In this document: positions 55,452-63,307 of the stretch, piece by piece
Layout of the letters: each line of letters begins with the position of its first letter
How positions within the stretch are numbered: the first letter of the stretch is position 1
Source: Bordetella parapertussis
Lineage (GTDB): Bacteria; Pseudomonadota; Gammaproteobacteria; Burkholderiales; Burkholderiaceae_A
NCBI GenBank assembly: GCA_945901825.1
Contig: CAMDMC010000004.1
Span: forward strand, 1-64,000
Reading direction: 5' to 3'
Length of the DNA stretch: 64,000 bases
The notes under the pieces: model-generated
The model's input: the letters and a program-made list of their open reading frames with translations, nothing else
What the model was told of the DNA's origin: nothing
The model's database searches: none
Program-made: the position numbers and the translations under genes

Positions 55452-56371
55452 GAAAATAAGCTCCTGATTTGTGACTGCCAGCGTTCTCTTAAAGGCTCTT
55501 CCCGAAAATTCTCGAAAGCGTAACGATGAATCGCCTCGTGGTTGAATCCATCACGAAGCAGGCGATTCACAATGGGTACTGCCTCTTGCATGCTCGGCGT
55601 TGACATGGCGTGCCCACGGTGAACGCCCATCGGGCTTGGCATCTCAAATGCCCCGTCATGAGCCTCGAACTCCCATGCATTAAGGTTCAAGGTAAAACGT
55701 CCAGCGCTAATAACGTCGAAATTACTTCGGCCCCAGTCGTAATCGCCGGTTAGCCTAACCATTCCTCGTACCTCCGAGAGAATCTCTGAAAACTTGCACC
55801 TACCTAAGGCCTTAATGTTGGGATGCAGAGGCAGACCCTTTACAGGTGCATGCTTGTTGCTTATTACCCAAATCTCGGTACCTTCATTGGCAACAGAACG
55901 CATGACCCGGTGAATCTCTTGATCCATGCCATCGCAATAGGCCCAGTCAGGCTTCCAATACCACAGCACTCTAGGCTTACTGGGCAGCGGCGGAGCGGTT
56001 GGCTCAAGGTGCACTGGGTAGGGCCGGTAGATGTGGCCAGCCGGAATGCCCGCCTGCGAGAGCGCAACGGCCGATGTGTTGCAATTCGTCCAGACACCTA
56101 AATGCCCGTCAAGCTTCAGCCGGGCTTTGGTATAGGCCAGATTAGCCAGCGAGCGCCTAACCGAGAGACCCGTGAGATATGTTATGCGTGGTATCGGAAG
56201 AGGACGAAAGTCGTTGTTAAGTATGGCTCCGTCATAGTCGGACCAGTTAGGCTCGTGCTGGCAGACATCAACCCGAATATCGCCGTGGTTCAGAATCTCG
56301 GCAATGCGCTCAATGCTGCCTTTAATTGATTTGACCCAAGGGAATAAGGCGAGTTTCAAAGGCTTGGTCAT
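55448..56371 (-). CDS. GT-B-like glycosyltransferase-family protein
   Basis: A protein of 307 residues. It begins LKLALFPWVKSIKGSIERIAEIL, then a Rossmann-like N-terminal half. The C-terminal half has SEVRGMVRLTGDYDWGRSNFD, an Arg/Asp-rich stretch in the position of the GT-B donor-binding loop, and ends with the NFREEPLRERWQ type helix seen in GT4-like proteins. It overlaps its neighbours by 4 bases on both sides. The family is not certain; a sugar-transferase role is supported mainly by context. Confidence 0.6.
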   Translation of the reverse strand: MTKPLKLALFPWVKSIKGSIERIAEILNHGDIRVDVCQHEPNWSDYDGAILNNDFRPLPIPRITYLTGLSVRRSLANLAYTKARLKLDGHLGVWTNCNTSAVALSQAGIPAGHIYRPYPVHLEPTAPPLPSKPRVLWYWKPDWAYCDGMDQEIHRVMRSVANEGTEIWVISNKHAPVKGLPLHPNIKALGRCKFSEILSEVRGMVRLTGDYDWGRSNFDVISAGRFTLNLNAWEFEAHDGAFEMPSPMGVHRGHAMSTPSMQEAVPIVNRLLRDGFNHEAIHRYAFENFREEPLRERWQSQIRSLFS

Positions 56372-57033
56372 GAAGCGTAGCCCTTGCCCTTGGCGCCCTT
56401 AAAGTGCAAAAGAATGGCGCCATTGCCCTCTTTTCTGGCCGACCATTCCTGCCTAGAAAGGTCTTTAACTGTCCCTGGGGCCTCATCGTTCATAGTCTGA
56501 AGCATTTGATTCAAAGAGGCCTGGTCACAAAACCAGTTTGGCTTCCATTGGTTCTGAATATAAAAACTATCACGGGTTTGCGCCAAGGCATGGCCACTGG
56601 GGGTACGGCCAAGCTCGTAGGTGCGTTTAATCCATTCCAGCATAAAAATCCTTGCAAAGTCGTGATCATCTTCTCGAAGAAAAACCACGGAACTTAAGTA
56701 ATTCTGTGCGACACCATAGATACGCACCATGTCTTTGTCGCCACGACGGTTAATAGCGGCCACTTTCCAAACACCATCCCAGAGATCTTCAGGAACCCGA
56801 GATACAAGCCGTTGATCCGCATCAACCAGCGCCACGGCACCTTTACAAAGAGCCTCGTCAATTGCCTCAAGACAGCGCATCATGGCATAGCCATAAAAGT
56901 TACGCCCTTCACCCTTCTGTGGAAGTGGGACAGAGAGAGCTTCGTAGTTCAGCGCCTTGCAACTCCTTAGCATGTCATCGGCCAGATCTTGAAACGGACC
57001 TGGCGTTGCGTAGGTAATGAACGTGACATGCAT
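56368..57033 (-). CDS. GT-A-like glycosyltransferase-family protein
   Basis: A protein of 221 residues. It has AVALVDADQRLVSRVPEDLW, where the DxD-like element (DAD) follows a hydrophobic strand, and the C-terminal ILLHFKGAKGKGYAS with a His likely to bind the metal ion. WFCDQASLNQML adds the Asp-Gln/Leu-Asn pattern of this fold. The whole resembles nucleotide-diphospho-sugar transferases. It overlaps the GT-B-like gene by 4 bases. Confidence 0.68.
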   Translation of the reverse strand: MHVTFITYATPGPFQDLADDMLRSCKALNYEALSVPLPQKGEGRNFYGYAMMRCLEAIDEALCKGAVALVDADQRLVSRVPEDLWDGVWKVAAINRRGDKDMVRIYGVAQNYLSSVVFLREDDHDFARIFMLEWIKRTYELGRTPSGHALAQTRDSFYIQNQWKPNWFCDQASLNQMLQTMNDEAPGTVKDLSRQEWSARKEGNGAILLHFKGAKGKGYAS

Positions 57034-57067
57034 TAGCAGTTATCTCTCAAATTTTTTACTTGGCTGC

Positions 57068-58102
57068 TTAAACGGCAACACGCTTGTACAAATCGGAAAG
57101 TCGATCAGTGAACTGATCAAGGCAATACTCTTTTTGCAGAAATGACCAGTCGGGGTTCATTCGTCGTGCTTTCCTGTAACCGGCAACAAGGTCATCGAGT
57201 TCGTTTGTTGCTATGCCCCAATGATCTTTCCAGACAGCCTCACTCGAACCTGCCTTGTAACCCAAGATAGGGGTTCGGGCCGCAACGGGGTCAAATGCCT
57301 TGTTCGGCCAGCAACTCATCGCATAATTGTGACGAACAGAATCTACGCCACGATCGTTATAGCCTATGAAGCTCACCTCAAACTCAGAAATTACCGCTAC
57401 GAGTTTATCTGCAGCAACCGGTCGATGCACGATACAGCCTGGTAGTTGTCTGTAGAACTGTGCAACCGTATTTTGCTTTGTCCGTTTTGGAAAAATATGG
57501 ACGTCAATATTGGCCTTGCAAAGTTCTCGCCACTGCGGCCAGTAAAACCGATAGCCGGTTCCTGAATCTTGCGCACCGGGGCTCGCCACAAGTCCGCCGT
57601 AATACATCACGCCCTTACGACGCGGCCTGCTTGAACGCGGACGCATCTCAGACTTCAGCGGAGCGTTAGGAATAAACGTAAGGGTCTTAGCGGGTGCAAT
57701 TCTTTGAAGCCACTGGGCGTGCTCGGGGCTTGTAATTACAATCTCGGTTCCAGGATGATTCATCACCCAGGGCTCGGTTGGATCTTCAATACCCCGCAAG
57801 CTTGAAATATCGTGCCGATGCAGAACAACGGACCTACCCTTTAGCTGTGTGAGCAATTCGGCAGCAGCCGCCGTTGAGTCACAAAAAACATGAATAACGT
57901 TAAATTGGCGAAGCTGCTTTGCTAGAACCTCTATGTGCGTGGCACTCCACTTATGACAGCGTTCACCAGACAGACCATCTTGCATCTGTATGGGATTCAC
58001 CATAAACAACTCAACAGAGCCTGCACCATAGAGTTGCTCTGCAAGGCGCCAGATTTTTACGCGACAGGCCGAGAAGTCATTGGCAACAAGCGCGATTTTC
58101 AT
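57068..58102 (-). CDS. GT4-like glycosyltransferase
   Basis: A protein of 344 residues with a GT-B layout. An N-terminal Rossmann half contains NVIHVFCDSTAAAAELL and VVLHRHDISSLRG. A linker follows with TLTFIPNAPLKSEMRP and GVMYYGGLV. The C-terminal half contains FEVSFIGYNDRGVDSVRHNYAMSCW (quoted in part: FIGYNDRGVDSV), then PNKAFDPVAARTPILGYKAG, the donor-site block. It lies 13 bases after wecB and probably uses a sugar nucleotide to build a surface polymer. Confidence 0.75.
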   Translation of the reverse strand: MKIALVANDFSACRVKIWRLAEQLYGAGSVELFMVNPIQMQDGLSGERCHKWSATHIEVLAKQLRQFNVIHVFCDSTAAAAELLTQLKGRSVVLHRHDISSLRGIEDPTEPWVMNHPGTEIVITSPEHAQWLQRIAPAKTLTFIPNAPLKSEMRPRSSRPRRKGVMYYGGLVASPGAQDSGTGYRFYWPQWRELCKANIDVHIFPKRTKQNTVAQFYRQLPGCIVHRPVAADKLVAVISEFEVSFIGYNDRGVDSVRHNYAMSCWPNKAFDPVAARTPILGYKAGSSEAVWKDHWGIATNELDDLVAGYRKARRMNPDWSFLQKEYCLDQFTDRLSDLYKRVAV

Positions 58103-58115
58103 GCTGACAAGGGCT

Positions 58116-59306
58116 TTAGGAGACCAACTGCTCTGTTGCTAGCTTCACACGACCTCGATGCTTAACGATACTGCCGACAATAAGCTCCGATGCATTGCCA
58201 CTTCCATACAAGGTGGGTGCCCTGCACATGGCTTGGTAAACCCTGCGGCTTGACAAAAGCCGTTCCGACTCGCGAACGATAAGCTCGGGGTCTGTTCCAA
58301 CGAGTCGAGTGACACCTGCTCGCAGGCCTTCCGGGCGCTCAGTTTTTTCCCGCATAACCAGTACAGGGCGGCCCATACAGGGCGCTTCCTCTTGAACACC
58401 ACCGGAGTCCGTTAGCACGAAATAGCAACGATCCATAAGGTAGACAAAGTCAGGGTAATCCAACGGCTCCACCAGAAACACATTCGACGTACCAGCCAAC
58501 AGACGATGAACAGGGTCTCGAACCAGTGGGTTGGGGTGCACGGGGTAGACAACCTGAACATCATCACGCTGAGCGAGCCTTTTGATTGCATCGCAAATCT
58601 GCTTAAGCCCATCACCAAAGTTTTCACGCCGATGACCGGTTACAAGAATCATCCTGCAGTTATCTTGCAAGAAAGGATAGCGACGCGCCAGCCGCACTTT
58701 AAGGCTTCGGTGCTGATCAATTCGAGCCCTAATTTGGTAGAGCGCATCCACAACTGTATTGCCGGTGACAAAAATGGCTTGGTCGGAGACGCCTTCTCGC
58801 AAGAGATTCTGCCGAGCCTGTTCGGTTGGCGAAAAATGAAGTTTTGCAAGCCGTCCAATTAATGAACGATTTCCTTCTTCGGGCCATGGTGCGTCTAAAG
58901 AGCCCGTTCGCAGACCCGCCTCAATGTGTGCAACCGGAATGCGCGCATAGAACGCTGAAAGGGCTGCAGCAAAACCCGACGTCGTGTCCCCATGAACAAG
59001 AACAAGATCGAAGGCGTGCGTCGAAAACAATTTACGCATACCGAGCAAAATACGTTGTGTGATGTCGGTAAGGTCTTGGCCCTTACGCATGACGCGCAAG
59101 TCAAAGTCGGCTGTAAGCCCAAAGAGCTTAAGAATTGGGTTGACGATGTCACGATGCTGCCCAGTAAGGCAGACATACGACTGCACACCATCTTCTAAAC
59201 CCAGCCGTTGAATAACGGGGGCAAGTTTGATTGCTTCAGGCCGAGTGCCAATTACTGTGAGTACACGCAAAAGACCGCCAGTAGGGTTGTTTTTAAGGGC
59301 AATCAA
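58116..59306 (-). CDS. wecB: UDP-N-acetylglucosamine 2-epimerase (non-hydrolysing)
   Basis: A cytoplasmic epimerase of about 396 residues that turns UDP-GlcNAc to UDP-ManNAc. Landmarks are VIGTRPEAIKLAPVIQRL, CLTGQHRDI, VHGDTTSGFAAALSAFY, VAHIEAGLRTG, VTGHRRENFG, YPVHPNPLV, LTDSGGVQEEAPCMGRPVLVMREKTERPEG (in parts). The start is a TTG, either at 59306 or at 59270 (TTG-CGT-GTA, just before VLTVIG); no Shine-Dalgarno helps. It is the first gene of the minus-strand glycan operon, with WecC encoded nearby. Confidence 0.93.
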   Translation of the reverse strand: MIALKNNPTGGLLRVLTVIGTRPEAIKLAPVIQRLGLEDGVQSYVCLTGQHRDIVNPILKLFGLTADFDLRVMRKGQDLTDITQRILLGMRKLFSTHAFDLVLVHGDTTSGFAAALSAFYARIPVAHIEAGLRTGSLDAPWPEEGNRSLIGRLAKLHFSPTEQARQNLLREGVSDQAIFVTGNTVVDALYQIRARIDQHRSLKVRLARRYPFLQDNCRMILVTGHRRENFGDGLKQICDAIKRLAQRDDVQVVYPVHPNPLVRDPVHRLLAGTSNVFLVEPLDYPDFVYLMDRCYFVLTDSGGVQEEAPCMGRPVLVMREKTERPEGLRAGVTRLVGTDPELIVRESERLLSSRRVYQAMCRAPTLYGSGNASELIVGSIVKHRGRVKLATEQLVS

Positions 59307-59495
59307 TTAAATCAAGGTTTTATTGCAAAAATAATTCTTCAACGTCAGGCAGTTAACGGGAAAGATGGGGTTATGTCAAATAAGGGCCTTCCCTAATACG
59401 CGTCGTCCGACAGGTCACAGAAGGTCACGCTAGGCTGTTGTCACTCAGAGCAAGCTGAAACGCTGTCAGGTAATCGTCTTGCTACACTCCAAAGA

Positions 59496-60278
59496 ATGAT
59501 TAAACTGGCTGCCAATCTTGACTGGCTTTGGAAAGAGCACCCTCTGCAGGCACGTGTGGAGTCGGCGTCAAAGGCTGGGTTTCATTATTTGGAGTCGTTG
59601 AATCCCTATGCACAAGACATTCAGCTTTGGAGAGATCTTTTAAAGACTCACCAGCTTGAGCTTGTTTTAATTAATACACCGCCCGGATCCAGCGCCAATG
59701 AAAAGGTCAAGGGGCTTGCTGCCTGGCCATCGAAGCAGACAGAGTTTCGTTCTTGTTTTACGGTAGCGCTTGATTATGCTCGTGCACTGAATACACCACT
59801 TGTGCACGCAACAGCGGGGCCTGTCTTAACCGGCGTCGACTGGCAATCCCAGCAGGACAGCTACATTCAAAACCTTCAATGGGCTTGTGAACGGGCGGCA
59901 CTGCAAGGCGTAACGGTCACTATTGAGCCATTGAGCCCCAGGGATGTTCCCGGCTCGTTCATGGCAGGCCTACCGCATGCTCTGCAGACCATGCAATGGG
60001 TGGGCCGTGCAAACCTTAAACTGCAGTTCGACCTCTACCACCAACAGATCCTGCATGGCGACATTATTTCGAAGCTTAGAGAACACCTCGGTGTGATTGG
60101 CCATATCCAAATTGCTGGTGTGCCCGATCGCACTGAGCCCAACCTTGGCGAGCTAAGTACCGATCGTGTTCTTTCTGAACTCAGCGTCCTTGGCTATTGC
60201 GGCTTTATTGGCTGCGAATACAGGCCCTCAGGCTCAACTCCAGAAGAAGGCCTTGCCTGGGCAAAGCCCTACTTATAG
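59496..60278 (+). CDS. Hydroxypyruvate isomerase-like TIM barrel protein
   Basis: A protein of 260 residues of the Hyi/OtnI family. Landmarks are KLAANLDWLWKEHPL, FHYLESLNPY, LELVLINTPPG, TIEPLSPRDVPG (metal Glu), LKLQFDLYHQQI (metal Asp), GHIQIAGVPDR and GFIGCEYRP. The enzymes interconvert hydroxypyruvate and tartronate semialdehyde or sugar-derived hydroxyketones. It is followed by an SDR gene 61 bases downstream, which could reduce its product. Confidence 0.85.
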   Translation: MIKLAANLDWLWKEHPLQARVESASKAGFHYLESLNPYAQDIQLWRDLLKTHQLELVLINTPPGSSANEKVKGLAAWPSKQTEFRSCFTVALDYARALNTPLVHATAGPVLTGVDWQSQQDSYIQNLQWACERAALQGVTVTIEPLSPRDVPGSFMAGLPHALQTMQWVGRANLKLQFDLYHQQILHGDIISKLREHLGVIGHIQIAGVPDRTEPNLGELSTDRVLSELSVLGYCGFIGCEYRPSGSTPEEGLAWAKPYL

Positions 60279-60339
60279 GCAAGCTTATTTTCCGAAGCAT
60301 TTTGTAATAACCAAAAACTTTTCATAAGGTGCATCCCTA

Positions 60340-61104
60340 ATGAGTTCCTCAACTTCTCAAAAAGTAGCTCTGGTCACAGGTGGCGGTACAGGCATCGGGC
60401 GCGCAAGTGCAATGGCGCTCCAGGCTTCGGGCTTTCACGTTGTTATTACAGGGCGACGTCAAGACGCACTTGAAGAAACCATAAGCCTAGCCCAAGGCCA
60501 TGGCCTCGAGATGCTCGCAGTGGTTGCCGATGTAAGCCAAGGCGAGGCGGTAAAAAGCCTGTTTGCAGAGATTAAGTCCCGGTTTGGCCGACTCGACCTG
60601 CTTTTTAATAACGCGGGCATTGGGGCCCCAAGAGTGCCGATCGAAGAACTCTCCGAAGGCGACTGGCGCAAAACGGTCGACATCAACCTCACGGGCTCTT
60701 TTTTATGTGCACAGGCGGCCTTTGCGTTAATGAAGTCGCAAGACCCACAAGGCGGGCGCATTATTAACAACGGCTCCATTTCAGCCTATACGCCGCGGCC
60801 CAACACATGGGCTTATACCTCTACCAAGCATGCGGTAAGTGGCCTAACAAAATGCATTGCACTCGATGGCCGCCCGTTTAAAATTGCCGCCTCACAGCTT
60901 GACATAGGGAATGCGGAAACTGCCATTGGCGAGCGGTTCAAATTGGGGGTCCCACAAGCCAATGGTCAAGTTATGGTCGAGCCCACCATTGACCCCAAAC
61001 ACTGCGGTGAGGCCGTAGCCTATATGGCTGGCCTTCCCCTTGATACCAACGTGCTGAATATGACACTTATGGCAACGAACATGCCCTTTGTGGGCCGCGG
61101 CTAA
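60340..61104 (+). CDS. Short-chain dehydrogenase/reductase
   Basis: A classical SDR of 254 residues. It has VTGGGTGIGRASAMALQ, NNAGIGAPRVPI, NGSISAY for the catalytic Ser, and YTSTKHAVSGLTK for Tyr-x-x-x-Lys. TGRRQDAL with Arg residues after strand 2 suggests NADP(H). The C-terminus ends FVGRG, without the usual DGG. It lies 61 bases after the hydroxypyruvate isomerase-like gene, probably in one transcription unit. Its last 38 bases overlap a convergent gene. Confidence 0.9.
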   Translation: MSSSTSQKVALVTGGGTGIGRASAMALQASGFHVVITGRRQDALEETISLAQGHGLEMLAVVADVSQGEAVKSLFAEIKSRFGRLDLLFNNAGIGAPRVPIEELSEGDWRKTVDINLTGSFLCAQAAFALMKSQDPQGGRIINNGSISAYTPRPNTWAYTSTKHAVSGLTKCIALDGRPFKIAASQLDIGNAETAIGERFKLGVPQANGQVMVEPTIDPKHCGEAVAYMAGLPLDTNVLNMTLMATNMPFVGRG

Positions 61105-61465
61105 AAGTAAGTACCAAATTAAAAAAACCAAGGACGCTTGTCCAAATGCCGGTAAGAAGTTCCAGAATAAGGGGCCAGAAATAGAACAGAGCCCCAACGA
61201 CACCCACCACAAGAATCACAACACCCAAAGCAATTGCCAAAAGCGTTTGCAGGTAGTCGCGTAGTAGTGCGGCAATTAGAAGCTTGGTGTCAGCCAGCCC
61301 TTTAAGCAGCAGGTTTGCCAATAAAGACCAGGGCAGAAAGGCCGTAACGAACGTGGCTAAGAGTGCAAAACGCCAAAAACTTAGCTCAAGATAAGGATTC
61401 GGTGGCTCCTGCTGATCGACATCTTTCTGCAGGGGTTCCAACGGGCCTGGGGTCTCGTTATTCAT
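61067..61465 (-). CDS. Small membrane protein, unknown function
   Basis: A protein of 132 residues that I do not recognise. After a polar, proline-rich N-terminus it has about three hydrophobic segments near residues 30-52, 70-100 and 101-122, so it is probably an inner-membrane protein. It begins with ATG and overlaps the end of the convergent SDR gene by 38 bases. It lies between the SDR and radC genes and may be lineage specific. Confidence 0.6.
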   Translation of the reverse strand: MNNETPGPLEPLQKDVDQQEPPNPYLELSFWRFALLATFVTAFLPWSLLANLLLKGLADTKLLIAALLRDYLQTLLAIALGVVILVVGVVGALFYFWPLILELLTGIWTSVLGFFNLVLTFSRGPQRACSLP

Positions 61466-61612
61466 ACTAGACAGTTTAATTCCGAACCCGCTACCAGACC
61501 AACACTTGCCAAGAGCTTATAGATAAAGAGACCTGCCTGAAAGGTCAATAGCCTAACAGCGCGCACACCAGAGACGCTCCTTCCTCTTGCCATTGAAAAA
61601 GGAAGGCTCGCC

Positions 61613-62251
61613 ATGAAACCTCGTGAAAAACTTCTTAGTCTTGGCGCGGTGGGACTCACCGATGCAGAACTACTGGCTGTTTTGTTGCAGACCGGAACAC
61701 CCAAAAGGAATGTCATGCTGGTTGCCCAAGAGCTCTTGGATCACCTGGGTGGGCTGCCGGCCGTCTTATCTGCACCCTTTGTTCAGATCTCAAAGACGCT
61801 GGGCGTAGGTCTTGCAAAGTACTCGATTCTTCAGGCCGCCTCGGAAATAAGCCGCCGGACAGCCCGAAACCAGCTTACCAAACAGCCCATAGCAACCCCC
61901 TTGGAATTAGCCGGTTGGCTAACCGCCCACCTTTCTGGCTTGCCTCATGAGGTATTTGGCGCTGCCTTCCTGGACAGCCGAAACCGGCTTCTTGGCATCG
62001 AGAACCTTTTTCGAGGAAGCCTCACGCAGACCAGCGTCTACCCAAGAGAGATCGTGGCTCGAGCCCTTCAGCTTAATGCCGCCAAGGTTGTTATTTTCCA
62101 CAACCACCCTTCAGGTGTGGCCGAGCCAAGCTATGCAGATCAACAACTTACATCACGCCTACGAGGACTTTTGGCGCAACTCGACCTCGTGCTGTGGGAC
62201 CACCTTTTAGTCGCAGGCGACCGGGTTATTTCAATTGACCCACAGGTTTGA
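61613..62251 (+). CDS. radC: RadC-family JAB-domain protein
   Basis: A protein of 212 residues. The N-terminal helix-hairpin-helix-like part reads PREKLLSLGAVGLTDAELLAV. The C-terminal JAMM metalloprotease-like motif is HNHPSGVAEPSYADQQLTSRL, with the matching Glu side in FGAAFLDSRNRLL. The exact activity of RadC is unsettled. GGAAGG seven bases upstream supports the ATG. It is followed by rpmB, a conserved proteobacterial order. Confidence 0.93.
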   Translation: MKPREKLLSLGAVGLTDAELLAVLLQTGTPKRNVMLVAQELLDHLGGLPAVLSAPFVQISKTLGVGLAKYSILQAASEISRRTARNQLTKQPIATPLELAGWLTAHLSGLPHEVFGAAFLDSRNRLLGIENLFRGSLTQTSVYPREIVARALQLNAAKVVIFHNHPSGVAEPSYADQQLTSRLRGLLAQLDLVLWDHLLVAGDRVISIDPQV

Positions 62252-62358
62252 CGAAGGGGCTTGGAAAGCATATAGTTAAGGGCTTTTCTAGTGGCCAGTG
62301 GCGCTAAACTTCGTCACATCACACGCACAATTAATTTTTTTATTATCAGGAATTCGTT

Positions 62359-62592
62359 ATGGCTCGCGTATGCCAAGTTACAGGCAAGAAACCCATGGTT
62401 GGGAACAACGTGTCCCACGCCAACAACAAGACCAAGCGTCGGTTCCTTCCCAATCTCCACTATCGCCGCTTCTGGCTTGAGAGTGAAGGACGTTGGGTTC
62501 GACTGCGTGTCTCCAATGCCGCAGTTAGAACAATCACGAAAAACGGTATTGAGTCAGTGCTTGCTGACCTTCGGGCCCGCGGCGAAGTCTAA
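62359..62592 (+). CDS. rpmB: 50S ribosomal protein L28
   Basis: The protein of 77 residues matches L28: [38 protein letters not shown] and [11 protein letters not shown]. It binds 23S rRNA in the large subunit. A good Shine-Dalgarno (AGGAATTC) precedes the ATG. It is followed after 34 bases by rpmG. Confidence 0.97.
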   Translation: MARVCQVTGKKPMVGNNVSHANNKTKRRFLPNLHYRRFWLESEGRWVRLRVSNAAVRTITKNGIESVLADLRARGEV

Positions 62593-62626
62593 TACGCTCG
62601 CTCTACTGTCCCCTTAGGAGAACCAT

Positions 62627-62794
62627 ATGGCCAAGTCCGGTCGAGAAAAAATCAAGCTTGAGTCCACCGAAGGAACAGGCCATTTCTACACCACAACCAA
62701 GAACAAAAAGACCATGCCTGAAAAAATGGAGATCAAAAAGTTTGATCCCGTGGCTCGCAAGCATGTGATGTATAAAGAAGCAAAAATAAAGTAA
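62627..62794 (+). CDS. rpmG: 50S ribosomal protein L33
   Basis: The protein of 55 residues reads [20 protein letters not shown], then [20 protein letters not shown] and [15 protein letters not shown], the L33 pattern. It has no cysteine, so it is the zinc-independent form. TAGGAG nine bases before the ATG supports the start. Small size and the rpmB-rpmG order make this secure. Confidence 0.97.
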   Translation: MAKSGREKIKLESTEGTGHFYTTTKNKKTMPEKMEIKKFDPVARKHVMYKEAKIK

Positions 62795-62908
62795 CCCCCT
62801 TAAAGAGCGCGTGTAAAGTACGCTCATTAATTAATCAACGTTGGTGTTGGTAGCGTATTTAGCTAATTTCAAGCGGTGCAAGGGAGTTTTTTTAAACTAG
62901 GAGATCCA

Positions 62909-63211
62909 ATGAGTATTTCTAGACGAACCTTTTTATTTCAATCGGCAGCAGTTGGTTCCTCCGTTGCCGTGCTTAGCCTCTCAAATGCTCAGGCCTCAGC
63001 GCCTATGGTGTCCGAGACTGACCCACAGGCCAAAGCAGTAAACTACGTCGCCGACGCGAAAAAATCGGATAAGGCAAAGCCAGGGCAGCTTTGCTCGAAC
63101 TGCGCCCTCTACCAGGGCGGCGCTGCTAAGGCCGGGGGTTGTGCCATTTTCGCAGGCAAGCAGGTTGCCGGCGCGGGCTGGTGTTCGGCCTGGGCGAAGA
63201 AAGCAGGCTAA
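62909..63211 (+). CDS. High-potential iron-sulfur protein (HiPIP)
   Basis: An exported electron carrier of 100 residues. The N-terminal twin-arginine signal is SRRTFLFQSAAVGSSVAVLS. The mature domain holds four cysteines at 62, 65, 78 and 92 (QLCSNCALYQG, GGCAIFAGKQVAG, GWCSAW), the [4Fe-4S] ligand pattern of HiPIPs. The start (ATG preceded by AGGAGAT) is chosen because it opens the Tat signal. The protein likely shuttles electrons in the periplasm. Confidence 0.94.
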   Translation: MSISRRTFLFQSAAVGSSVAVLSLSNAQASAPMVSETDPQAKAVNYVADAKKSDKAKPGQLCSNCALYQGGAAKAGGCAIFAGKQVAGAGWCSAWAKKAG

Positions 63212-63253
63212 GCGGTGGGGCTAGGTTTTGAATAAGCCTGTAACTGTCTAGTC

Positions 63254-63297
63254 AAGGCCCCTCGTCGACTTCCCTCGGAGGTTAGCCGAGGGGCCTT
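63254..63297 (+). terminator. Possible transcription terminator after HiPIP gene
   Basis: An 11-base-pair perfect inverted repeat (AAGGCCCCTCG / CGAGGGGCCTT) with a 22-base loop. Within it CCCTCGG at 63272-63278 can instead pair with CCGAGGG at 63286-63292 over a 7-base loop, so two structures compete for the same arm. No long T run follows. It separates the HiPIP gene from the peptidase gene. Confidence 0.55.
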
Positions 63298-63307
63298 AAA
63301 TCAAATT

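Noticed and set aside
59307..59495. Small gene or RNA in the wecB/hydroxypyruvate isomerase gap
   Set aside because: The short frames there have no ribosome binding site or protein-like composition, and no stable fold stood out by eye. It is treated as a divergent promoter region.
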